From: Allobrachymonas sp. | GTDB lineage: Bacteria; Pseudomonadota; Gammaproteobacteria; Burkholderiales; Burkholderiaceae | Reading direction: 5' to 3' | Length of the DNA: 28,643 bases | Assembly (NCBI GenBank): GCA_030529305.1 | Contig: JAUMXD010000008.1 | Location: 1 to 28,643 of the forward strand | In this document: positions 7,263 through 13,809 of the stretch, piece by piece | How positions within the stretch are numbered: the stretch's first letter is position 1 | Layout of the letters: each line of letters begins with the position of its first letter | Notes under the pieces: model-generated | The model's database searches: none | Told to the model about the DNA's origin: nothing | What the model saw: the letters and a program-made list of their open reading frames with translations, nothing else | Position numbers and translations under genes: made by a program

Positions 7263-7487
7263 ATGAGCATCGGCAGCGCCAAGGGCATGCTGGCCCAACT
7301 CAAGAAGCTGGAACGCTCGAACACCGCCACAGACGAGCTGCGCCAGTGGGTCAGTGACACCTTCGGCGTAGCTATCGATGACGGTCGCATGTGCGGCATG
7401 GATGGCTCCGTGGTGCTGCGCTGCCTGCTCAACTGGATCAGCGACGGCACCGCTCGCGGCTATGCGGGCGAAGGGACGCTGCGATGA
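7263..7487 (+). CDS. small element protein, homologue of 12223-12423
   Basis: 74 residues. MSIGSAKGMLAQLKKLERSNTATDELRQW is followed by SDTFGVAIDDG and VLRCLLNWISDGTARGY. The copy at 12223-12423 is clearly homologous along its length, and many differences are conservative, so the gene is under or was recently under protein selection. Its TGA overlaps the next ATG. Role unknown; probably a helical DNA- or protein-binding factor. Confidence 0.75.
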   Translation: MSIGSAKGMLAQLKKLERSNTATDELRQWVSDTFGVAIDDGRMCGMDGSVVLRCLLNWISDGTARGYAGEGTLR

Positions 7488-7840
7488 ATGTCGAAGAGCC
7501 AGTGTGGTTACCAGCATGGCGCGAGGGAAAGCGTGCAGCACCGCAGCCCGTGCCCGCTCCAAAGCCGAAGCGCCCGCCGCCAGCCAAGCCCACAGCAAAG
7601 GCGAACTATCTTGGATTCGTCGAGCCGCAGCGCTGGCCGCAGGATGACGGGACACGGCGGGAACCCGTGCTTGATACTGACCACAAGCCGCCGCGCGTCG
7701 TGCGCTATGTCGGCTGGCGGCGGTGCATGTGCTGCGGCGTGTTGTTCTGGTCGCAGGACGTGCAACGCTTGCGCCTCTGTACCGGCGACGGTGTGAGCCG
7801 CCTTGGTTGCCGCTCACGGGACGACACAGACGGAATCTGA
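7484..7840 (+). CDS. putative zinc-binding element protein
   Basis: 118 residues, begun by ATGA overlap. A Pro/Ala/Lys-rich N-terminus (to about 45) leads to a conserved core: YLGFVEPQRWPQDDGTRREP, then VGWRRCMCCGVLFWSQDVQRLRLC and a final Cys in LGCRSR. The arrangement C-x2-C-x16-C with a further Cys nine residues on looks like a zinc-ribbon-like module. The core is conserved in the copy at 11960-12199, which keeps every cysteine of the pattern (CMRC...LRLC...GC). Last gene of the operon; probably nucleic-acid-binding, by inference. Confidence 0.75.
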   Translation: MNVEEPVWLPAWREGKRAAPQPVPAPKPKRPPPAKPTAKANYLGFVEPQRWPQDDGTRREPVLDTDHKPPRVVRYVGWRRCMCCGVLFWSQDVQRLRLCTGDGVSRLGCRSRDDTDGI

Positions 7841-8160
7841 AAAGCCCTGCGTCGGCTCGTCACCGTTGCAGCGGTGCCCGGATAACGAGAAGGCCGGGCC
7901 GTCCCAAAGCGAACCGTTGGACGTAAATCAAACGGGCGCAGTAGCGGGGACGTGCTGCTCCCACCTCCTGACGCTGCCTTCAACGGGTGCCGCATGGTGC
8001 CCGTTGTCGTGGCTGGGGCGGCACAGGCCGCGATCACCACACTGCCGCCGCCAGGGTACTGGCGAGCGCTGCGCGTGCGCTGTAGCCGCGTTTTTGCGGG
8101 CAAGCCGGGAACGCCAAACCCTGAATTAGTCGGCCACGACCGCTAAGAGCTTGCTGCGCT
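7841..8160 (+). ncRNA. conserved structured non-coding segment, copy A
   Basis: The segment between the last small gene and the integrase is conserved with 11630-11957. Shared blocks: AACCGTTGGACGTAAATC and onward (7912-7935, 24 identical bases), a hairpin at 7981-8006, AGGGTACTGGCGAGC (near 8055-8070), a GGAACG...TTAGTCGG segment (8107-8132) and CGCTAAGAGCTTGCTGC at 8141-8157. The hairpin has an 11-bp stem here with two G-T pairs that become Watson-Crick pairs in copy B, which points to an RNA structure. Reading frames across the two copies match only in pieces and shift, so coding is less likely. An RNA class named int-alpA has been reported near integrase and AlpA genes; membership was not tested. 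Confidence 0.5.
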
Positions 8161-8218
8161 GCCGGTTTGGTCGGCTGGGCCGGTTGCGGCGTAGCCCATT
8201 GGGAGCAGGGGCGGCGAT

Positions 8219-9427
8219 TCACGCCCGCAGCGCCACCACGTTCTCACCCGTTGCGACCGCTTCCGCGATCTTGCCCTGTTCGCTGATCCAGTCTCCGATG
8301 CGCTGCACTTCGGGGAGCAGGTATTGCAGGCGCGAGGTCTTGAGGTAGTGGCGGGCGGTCACGCCCTTGGGCACATGGTTCGTGAGCAGTTCCATCTTGT
8401 AGAGGTCGATGTCGCACACCGACACGCCCAGCGTTACGAACGTCCGGCGCAGGTCGTGCGGGGTGATCTTCCGACCGGCTGCCTCGCTGACCTTCTTCAT
8501 CATGTCGCGCGGGTCTTTGATGTGGCCCGTATCGCCCCATGACGGAAAGACGTGCGGATTGCCTTCGATGCGCTGGCGCGTGGTCAGCAGTTCCACCGCC
8601 TGCGACGACAAGGGTAGCCACACCGGGTTCCGATTCTTCGGGTCAGGGATGTGCCACCAGCAGTTTTCCGGGTCGTCCTTGTCGATGCTGACCCTGTCCC
8701 ATGTCAACGCGGACGCTTCGCCAATGCGCGCGCCGGTCAGCATGAGGAACATCACAAGGTCGATGCTTGACCACGTATCCCGGTTGTAGGCGTTCGCGCG
8801 TGCCTGCGTGAGCATGTGCCACACCGCGCCGACAGGGATGTGCAGGATGAGCGGGGTGCCGTCGTGTTTCTTGTACTGCCGACCGGCGTAGTTGATGAGA
8901 GCGCGAAGAACGCTGAACGCCTGATTGGCTTGGGCGGGTGCTGGCCCTTTGCCCGTGGTGCCTTTCGTCACGATCTCCCGGTAGCGCTTGCGGCAGTCGT
9001 CCTCGGTGATGGCGGCGATGGGCTTCTGTTCCCACGCCTTGAAGGTTGTAGTCACGTGGCGCTCAATCTCGGTCTTACTGCTGTCCTTGAGCTTGCCCGG
9101 ACGCCCCATGTAAGCGTCGGCCACCTGGCGCAGCGTTACCTTGGCCGCTTCGTTTGCCTTCTTCACGTCGCGCGGGTCGATGCCCTCGCGCATGTCCTGC
9201 AAGATGCGCCGCGCCTTCTCGCGCCCCTCGTATTCGGTGAGCTGCCCGTATGGACTAATCGTGAAGCAGACCGCTTTGCCTCTGACGCGCCCCTGAGCCA
9301 CGAACACGCGCTTGCCCGCAGCGGTGACGCGCAGCCCGTATCCCTTCAGCGCGTCGTCCCAATGAATCTCGTAGCCCGTCGCCGGTGCCTGCACCTTGTC
9401 GATGTAGGTCTTTGTCAATTTCGCCAT
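8219..9427 (-). CDS. int: P4-type tyrosine integrase
   Basis: 402 residues. The N-terminal Arm-binding (DUF4102-like) domain includes WDDALKGYGLRVTAAGKRVFV. A core-binding SAM-like domain follows (about 100-190), then the catalytic domain with Arg234 (TGARIGEASAL), His324-x2-Arg327 (PHDLRRTFVTLG), His351 and Tyr361 (ARHYLKT). All the catalytic residues are present, so the enzyme looks intact. The start at 9427 is preceded by GGGGG; an in-frame ATG 54 bp upstream is possible but less fitting to the family. It lies 164 bp from the right attachment core and points inward. It should catalyse insertion into the tRNA-Ser anticodon-loop site, with the AlpA-type protein a candidate regulator. Confidence 0.95.
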   Translation of the reverse strand: MAKLTKTYIDKVQAPATGYEIHWDDALKGYGLRVTAAGKRVFVAQGRVRGKAVCFTISPYGQLTEYEGREKARRILQDMREGIDPRDVKKANEAAKVTLRQVADAYMGRPGKLKDSSKTEIERHVTTTFKAWEQKPIAAITEDDCRKRYREIVTKGTTGKGPAPAQANQAFSVLRALINYAGRQYKKHDGTPLILHIPVGAVWHMLTQARANAYNRDTWSSIDLVMFLMLTGARIGEASALTWDRVSIDKDDPENCWWHIPDPKNRNPVWLPLSSQAVELLTTRQRIEGNPHVFPSWGDTGHIKDPRDMMKKVSEAAGRKITPHDLRRTFVTLGVSVCDIDLYKMELLTNHVPKGVTARHYLKTSRLQYLLPEVQRIGDWISEQGKIAEAVATGENVVALRA

Positions 9428-9590
9428 GTCGTCAGCCCCCAGAAGCGCGCTTTTTAGCGCATGTTTAGCAATGTGGGGCACGTTACGACAAGCTACGCCA
9501 AACGCGCAATGACGATAAGTCGTTGATTCATAAAGGTTGTTATGGCTAAATAAAGCTGCTTCTAGCTAGGCCAAAACGAGCTGGGGTAAA

Positions 9591-9602
9591 CTTGAAAACT
9601 GG
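9591..9602 (+). repeat. attR core
   Basis: CTTGAAAACTGG, the partner of the left core with one mismatch. It also matches 11 of 12 bases inside the element's own tRNA-Ser (336-347). Just upstream (9545-9585) short AGCT-containing repeats could be integrase arm sites. Confidence 0.65.
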
Positions 9603-9646
9603 CGATCCGCGAGGATCCGTGAGTTCGAATCTCACCGCTTCCGCCA
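9591..9646 (+). pseudogene. 3' half of the interrupted tRNA-Ser(UGA)
   Basis: It begins at the anticodon loop CTTGAAA and continues with the 3' anticodon stem ACTGG, a variable arm, T-arm GTGAG-TTCGAAT-CTCAC (9619-9635), acceptor strand CGCTTCC (9636-9642), G and an encoded CCA (9644-9646). The bases before it do not continue a tRNA, so the 5' part is missing; that part lies at 148-186. Unlike the 5' half, this one shows no obvious decay. The chromosomal tRNA terminator follows at 9706. Confidence 0.85.
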
Positions 9647-9705
9647 ATAAAAACAAGCGCTTAGCTTAGTTTGGTGGGCATGCAAAGAGCTTGTGAAAAA
9701 CGATG

Positions 9706-9733
9706 AAAGCCCCGCTAGTCGGGGCTTTCTTCT
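9706..9733 (+). terminator. terminator of the original tRNA-Ser
   Basis: AAAGCCCC and GGGGCTTT form an 8-bp stem with a 7-nt loop, followed by CTTCTT. It lies 60 bp after the tRNA 3' end and marks chromosomal (non-element) DNA to the right of the insertion. Confidence 0.8.
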
Positions 9734-9761
9734 TGGCGGCGAATTTGTACCCCGTAAGCAT

Positions 9762-9794
9762 ACCATAAGCGAGCGGTGGCGCTTACAGTATGGT
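9762..9794 (+). promoter_or_regulatory. inverted repeat upstream of the methyltransferase
   Basis: TAAGCG (9766-9771) and CGCTTA (9780-9785) face each other across 8 bp. Outer arms ACCAT (9762-9766) and ATGGT (9790-9794) extend the symmetry with a small offset. It lies about 70 bp before the methyltransferase start and may be an operator; no controller gene is seen nearby. Confidence 0.35.
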
Positions 9795-9861
9795 CGTGTA
9801 CAGGTAGCTGGCTTGCGTCCTATGCTTGGGCCAATGTTGCAGGCTAAATAATGGAGTGATG

Positions 9862-10791
9862 ATGTTCCCGAAAAGTGTTGTGCCCAAAGCCCCTCCCATC
9901 AAGACGCAAGGGATCAAGACAAAACTCACGCCCATGATCGCAGCCAGCATTCGATGGGACGGTCAAGGACGATGGATTGAACCGTTTATTGGCTCAGGGG
10001 CAGTTGCCTTGAATCTTGCCCCTAGGCGTGCGCTCCTTGCTGACACGAACAAACACCTCATCAATTTCTACAAGGGAGTGCAGTCGGGGGCAATTACGGG
10101 CGACTCTGCGCGTCGGTTCCTTGAGATCGAAGGGCAGCGACTCTTGGAGGTAGGTGAAGATCACTTCTACTTCATTCGAGAGCGATTCAATAATGAAGGG
10201 AGTCCGCTCGACTTCCTGTTTCTAAGTCGTGCTTGCTTTAACGGCGTTATGCGCTTCAACTCGAAGGGACGTTTCAACGTGCCTTTCTGCCGGAAGCCGG
10301 AACGCTTTCGTCAGGCCCTGATTACGAAGATCGCCAATCAGATTGATTGGGCAGCAAGTGTTATGAAGGGCAAAGACTGGGAATTTGTAGTGCAGTCGTG
10401 GCAAGAGACAATCGAGGCTGCACAGCGGGGTGACATGATTTACTGCGACCCGCCCTATGTCGGTCGTCATACCGACTATTACAACGGCTTCACTGATGAA
10501 GAAGCGGACGCGATGGCCCTTGCGTTAATCAATTGCGATGCTGATTTTGCGCTCTCAATGTGGCTTGAAAATAAGTACCGCAAGAACGAGTACCTAGCTC
10601 GCTGGTTTGCAGGCTATCCGATGGAAACCACGTCGCACTTCTATCACGTCGGTTCTAGCGAAGAACTTCGTAACGAAATGACTGAAGCGCTTGTGGTCTC
10701 CCACGGTGCAGCAGTTATCGAGAAGGTCGAACTTACTCCCAGCGTTTCAGACCTTCCGCTCTTTCAGAGCACGGAATCCCTGAATGTCTGA
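9862..10791 (+). CDS. EcoRV-type adenine-N6 DNA methyltransferase (D12 class)
   Basis: 309 residues, strongly resembling M.EcoRV from memory: PPIKTQGIKTKL near the N-terminus, motif I EPFIGSGAV (40-48, SAM binding), ERFNNEGSPLDFLFLSRACFNG, FNSKGRFNVPFCRKPERF and catalytic motif IV DPPY at 196-199, then HFYHVGSSE near the end. It should methylate the first adenine of GATATC and protect host DNA from the paired nuclease. The start at 9862 is chosen for GGAG five bases upstream and the family's N-terminus; a TTG at 9826 would add unneeded residues. It converges on the nuclease gene with a 45-bp overlap. It lies outside the integrase-bounded element. Confidence 0.95.
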   Translation: MFPKSVVPKAPPIKTQGIKTKLTPMIAASIRWDGQGRWIEPFIGSGAVALNLAPRRALLADTNKHLINFYKGVQSGAITGDSARRFLEIEGQRLLEVGEDHFYFIRERFNNEGSPLDFLFLSRACFNGVMRFNSKGRFNVPFCRKPERFRQALITKIANQIDWAASVMKGKDWEFVVQSWQETIEAAQRGDMIYCDPPYVGRHTDYYNGFTDEEADAMALALINCDADFALSMWLENKYRKNEYLARWFAGYPMETTSHFYHVGSSEELRNEMTEALVVSHGAAVIEKVELTPSVSDLPLFQSTESLNV

Positions 10792-11490
10792 AAAATCTGT
10801 CCGCTCTCCCTTCGTGCGCCCATAACCACGCCAGTATTCAAGGAACTCATCTTCCGACTTGAACGGCCCTGCGCCGTTACGGAATTCATTAATCGTACCG
10901 TTGATGCTGCCAATGTTCGTCGTGTTGCCGCTACCTGCCCGGTCGCTGGCGACACGCCATTTTTCCTGAACGAAGAACTCCACGTTCGAGAACGGAAGGG
11001 GGATCTCTGCAAGCTGATCGACTTTATAGAGATGTTCAGCGCCAGCCTTCTTCTGTGCGACTCGGTTATAGACAAAACCGATAACCCAGTGCTCCGTGTA
11101 GTCTCCGAAGGGGAATACGATGTTCTTCTTCTCGTTTCCCTCACGGATGAAGCTGGTATATCCGCCTAGCGTGTAGCTAAATCTGTCGCCGTCGCTGATG
11201 CGGTACGTCGTCTTCACATCAACTGCAATTTTCTGTTTGCAGTTAGGTCCCGTGCAGAGGGTGAAGTCCGGGTAGTGGTTCTGCACCGTAGGCTCGATAA
11301 CTTGCAATCTCAGCTTCTTGGCTGCCGCATATACTGCTGGCCGACTTACCAGTTCAAAAATGGTGCTAAGAACCTTTGTGTCGGCTCCAAGCGGATACAC
11401 GGCTCCGGCCCTATCAATGATTCCGCAGACTTCGTAGCTACCCTGAAGCTTGCTAAGTTCAGCTTCCAGCACTTCTTTTATACCTGCCAT
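10747..11490 (-). CDS. EcoRV-type type II restriction endonuclease
   Basis: 247 residues with near-collinear similarity to R.EcoRV recalled from memory. YEVCGII, YPLGADTKVLSTIFEL, QNHYPDFTL, IAVDVKTTY, FTLGGYTSFIR-like TLGGYTSFIR, and AGSGNTTNIGS all recur at the same spacing. Counting Met1, Asp75, Asp91 and Lys93 correspond to the EcoRV metal-binding residues Asp74, Asp90 and Lys92. The AGSGNTTN segment is the base-contacting recognition loop. The predicted target is therefore GATATC, cut bluntly. The start at 11490 follows GAGGGAG; a reading from 11520 lacks support. The gene lies just downstream of the second element remnant and tail to tail with its methyltransferase. Confidence 0.96.
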   Translation of the reverse strand: MAGIKEVLEAELSKLQGSYEVCGIIDRAGAVYPLGADTKVLSTIFELVSRPAVYAAAKKLRLQVIEPTVQNHYPDFTLCTGPNCKQKIAVDVKTTYRISDGDRFSYTLGGYTSFIREGNEKKNIVFPFGDYTEHWVIGFVYNRVAQKKAGAEHLYKVDQLAEIPLPFSNVEFFVQEKWRVASDRAGSGNTTNIGSINGTINEFRNGAGPFKSEDEFLEYWRGYGRTKGERTDFSDIQGFRALKERKV

Positions 11491-11629
11491 GCTCCCTCGC
11501 TCAAGAAATATGCAGCACACTCTGATGCCAATTTCTTGATCCTACCATCGGGGCATAATGTTCGGAAAGAGTGCAGGTCTGTTTACGCTGTACTTATGCC
11601 TTGCGGGGGTTGCCGACCTAACCACAGTG

Positions 11630-11957
11630 GCAGCAAGCTCTTAGCGGGCAAGCCCGAATAACTCCGTGTTTGTCGTTCCTTGCCCGCTGGCATGCGCGCC
11701 GCTACAAGCCGCGTGCCGTGCTCGCCAGTACCCTAGGTGGTGATCGTCGCCCCAGCCGCCCGCAGCGCTCGCGCAGCCGTGCAAACGACAACGGGTGCCA
11801 GCGGCACCCGTTGAAGGCCAGGTCGCACGGGTAGGAGCGGCCCCGTTCCTGGCTGAGTCCGTTTGATTTACGTCCAACGGTTTTCGATGGGACGGCGCAG
11901 CTTCTTCGGGATTGCGCGCCACTGCACCGCGGACGACGATAAGGGCGGTGCAGGGTT
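11630..11957 (-). ncRNA. conserved structured non-coding segment, copy B
   Basis: Counterpart of 7841-8160 on the other strand. The 24-base identical block is at 11859-11882 and the hairpin at 11789-11813, whose 11-bp stem is fully Watson-Crick here. A second stem is clear in this copy: AGCGGGCAAG pairs with CTTGCCCGCT around a loop resembling that of copy A. The segment ends with the shared GCAGCAAGCTCTTAGCG at 11630-11646. Its upkeep in a remnant whose small genes are decaying is notable. Confidence 0.5.
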
Positions 11958-11959
11958 TT

Positions 11960-12199
11960 TCAGATGCCGTCGTTTTGCCTGCTCCTGCATCCTTGCTTGT
12001 TGGGTTGGGAGCTGCAAAGGCGCAAGCGCTGCACATCCTCAGTCCAAAAGAAGTGACCGCATCGCATGCACTTGTTCCTCCCTACACGGCGAACGACACG
12101 GGGCCGGTCACTGTTCATGTCTAGTAAGGGTTCGCGTCGTGCGCCTCCATCCTGTGGCCACATGCGCGGCTCAACGAAGCCTTGGAAATTCGGCTTCAT
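11960..12199 (-). CDS. zinc-binding core protein, remnant copy
   Basis: 79 residues from ATG 12199: MKPNFQGFVEPRMWPQDGG, then CMRCGHFFWTEDVQRLRLC and GCRSRQNDG. It matches the C-terminal core of the protein at 7484-7840 and keeps its cysteines but lacks the Pro-rich N-terminus. The start position corresponds to the upstream gene's end in the other copy. It may still be functional, though its operon partners are damaged. Confidence 0.65.
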   Translation of the reverse strand: MKPNFQGFVEPRMWPQDGGARREPLLDMNSDRPRVVRRVGRNKCMRCGHFFWTEDVQRLRLCSSQPNKQGCRSRQNDGI

Positions 12200-12222
12200 C
12201 GCAGCAGGCCCCAGCCAGCAGT

Positions 12223-12423
12223 TCAGGCGCGAGCGGTGCCGTCGTCGATCCAATTCAACACGCAATGCCGCACCACAGGGCCATCAACCGGGAACATGCA
12301 ACCGTCCGCAATGGCAGCGCTGAGCATGTCACTGACCCAGCCGCGCATCTCGTCGGTCGCACCTTGCGAGCGTTCCAAGTGCTTGAGGCGGGCTAGCACG
12401 CCTTTGGCGCTGCTGACGCTCAT
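12223..12423 (-). CDS. small element protein, remnant copy of 7263-7487
   Basis: 66 residues: MSVSSAKGVLARLKHLERS, TDEMRGWVSDML and VVRHCVLNWIDDGTARA. It is similar to the 7263-7487 product throughout but ends eight residues earlier. The frame is intact. Function unknown. Confidence 0.65.
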   Translation of the reverse strand: MSVSSAKGVLARLKHLERSQGATDEMRGWVSDMLSAAIADGCMFPVDGPVVRHCVLNWIDDGTARA

Positions 12424-12427
12424 GTGG

Positions 12428-12598
12428 TTACTCGCGCAACGCAGCGCCCAGCTTGAAAGCGCGGAGCAGGTTCAGCGCTTCGTCAGTCTCGCGGTCTGCT
12501 TGCGCCTCGATTCGGCGCTGCTGAATCTGTTACAGCTCGTCGGGCGTGATGCCGTACTTGACCGGGCGGTTCTCTTGGTCTGGGTTGTCATTCTTCAT
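12428..12598 (-). pseudogene. KYG.TPDEL protein broken by a stop codon
   Basis: From ATG 12598, MKNDNPDQENRPVKYGITPDEL is followed by TAA (12530-12532) where the intact copy has CAA (Gln). The frame then continues QIQQRRIEAQADRETDEALNLLRAFKLG to 12428. A single C-to-T change explains the break. The ATG overlaps the stop of the preceding gene fragment, as in the intact copy. Confidence 0.75.
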
Positions 12599-12736
12599 TT
12601 CCCACTCCTTGACCAAAGGCTGTTCTCGGCGTGTCGAAGAAACTGCGCCGCGTGAAAGTACACCTCTGAATCGTCGCAGTTGCGAATCACATCAAGGCAG
12701 TGTTGCACTTGTTGCGTCGTAGTCAGCCTGCATCTG
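12595..12736 (-). pseudogene. 5'-truncated homologue of the 6665-6868 gene
   Basis: The frame ending at TGA 12595 reads VQHCLDVIRNCDDSEVYFHAAQ and onward, alignable with the C-terminal half of the 6665-6868 product. Upstream similarity stops near 12736 where the DNA becomes AT-rich, and no start codon or ribosome site is present. The left edge of the remnant therefore cuts this gene. Confidence 0.55.
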
Positions 12737-13009
12737 TTAAGCAATTTGTAGCTTAGCAATCAAAAACATCGAATGTCTAACAATATTGAAGCTCTTGCGC
12801 CAGACTATGGATCTCTGCCCTGTACTTCATTTTTTTGAGCCTACGGCTAACAGTCGGCCCGGAGGTATTAAGTACCTTCGCGATATTGGCCTCTTCCGCC
12901 AGATTCGCTATTCAGAATGGGTATTTGACATGATTTCGTTCAAATCCCGCCTAGAGCTAAAACTAAACACTGGAAAATCGCAAGATCCAATAGGGTGCAA
13001 AATGAAAAT

Positions 13010-13032
13010 CTGCCTTCGTAGGCGGTTTTTTT
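13010..13032 (+). terminator. orphan terminator-like hairpin
   Basis: CTGCCT-TCGT-AGGCGG followed by seven T. The stem is 6 bp with one G-T pair. No plus-strand gene is seen just upstream, so it may end a small RNA or a lost gene. Confidence 0.6.
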
Positions 13033-13225
13033 GTGCATGTGGAAATCTTTTTGAACTACTGCCCTGGACAACTACAAGCTGTAGCATGCAAATATTTCTT
13101 TTTCCAACCTGCAATGCAGGTACTACTCGCACTAACGCCGAGGCAGTCCTTCACTTTGCTAGCAAGCTTTCAGTTTCACCAAAGACTGTATCTACACTAC
13201 AACATCAAATACATGGGCCTAGCCT

Positions 13226-13249
13226 CGAAGTCCAAGATCATGGACTTCG
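13226..13249. repeat. perfect 9-bp inverted repeat
   Basis: CGAAGTCCA and TGGACTTCG flank the 6-nt spacer AGATCA. There is no T-run, so it is not an obvious terminator; it may be an operator or recombination-site remnant. Confidence 0.5.
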
Positions 13250-13809
13250 TGTTATCTGGGATAAATGAAGTCTACAAAGGCGGGTCTTTGTACGATTTGT
13301 TCGGAGGGGGGTGCTTTTCTGGCAGGAACACTTGGTGATCAAGCTGCCATTCACTCCAACGGCATTCAACGCTACTCTGCAGTGCTTGCACGGGCGTACC
13401 TCGCATCATGGCGCACCGAATCATCGCCAATCTTTGCCTCAATCATTAGCAGGCAAAGGCTATAGTCGAAACGGATCGACAGTCTATCGATTATCTCCTC
13501 TACTACTCTGTGCCTGTATCGTCAGAAATTCAATATTATTGAAAGGAAACAGCATTTCCTATTTTGACTACGAACTTTCTCATCCGCATCACTTGTTTTG
13601 AAGTATTACTCAGGTATTTTGTAATCTGTGAAGCAGACACTATAGATTGATACCATATGCGAGGTAGCTGCTCTTTGTAAAATAAATCCTTGCACAAGCT
13701 CATTCTGTTATCGCATAGCCTGTCAGATACTCTTCAAGCACTTTGGCTGTTTTGCGTCTTCTGCATCGCAGTAATCATCTCGTATCCCAGCACAAATTTC
13801 ATTGCTTTT

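Larger units (their letters stand above)
180..9602. mobile_element. 9.4 kb integrative element in tRNA-Ser(UGA)
   Basis: The limits are the 12-bp core repeats inside the two halves of one tRNA-Ser gene. The contents are a private tRNA-Ser, a TIR-like protein, an AlpA-type regulator, a DUF3987 replication protein, an iteron-like region, a DUF5677-like protein, an Ala-rich protein, a DUF5681 protein, several small coupled genes, a structured non-coding segment and an integrase. No capsid, tail, relaxase or type IV secretion genes are present. The gene set resembles P4-like satellites or small integrative elements that replicate themselves and rely on a helper to spread. That lifestyle is inference; the boundaries and the integrase are seen directly. 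Confidence 0.8.
11630..12736 (-). mobile_element. inverted remnant of a related element
   Basis: Read on the minus strand, this segment repeats the order of 6700-8160: the small helical protein (truncated), the KYG.TPDEL protein (nonsense mutation), the SAKG...LNWI protein, the zinc-binding core protein and the structured segment. The homologue of 7049-7258 is missing. No integrase follows; instead the EcoRV-like nuclease gene lies in the same orientation. Sequence divergence is substantial, so this is a related, older element and not a recent duplication. Ends are set by loss of similarity and are approximate. Confidence 0.7.
12737..13809. other. AT-rich stretch without a supported gene
   Basis: About 1.07 kb with only short, overlapping open frames lacking ribosome sites or recognisable domains. 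It holds an orphan terminator-like hairpin (13010-13032) and a perfect inverted repeat (13226-13249). Composition differs from the GC-rich element on its left and from the thioesterase gene on its right. It may be decayed acquired DNA. Confidence 0.6.

Noticed and set aside
7803..8129. Short open frames across the structured segment, sharing PLDVNQT with the second copy
   Set aside because: The shared words fall in different frames in the two copies and the similarity follows DNA/RNA blocks, so a protein is less likely than an RNA; not fully excluded.
12930..12960. TTCAAAT followed by CCCGCC, resembling a tRNA T-arm and 3' end
   Set aside because: The 5' bases do not pair with CCCGC, and there is no acceptor stem or CCA, so it is not a tRNA; it could at most be a very decayed fragment.
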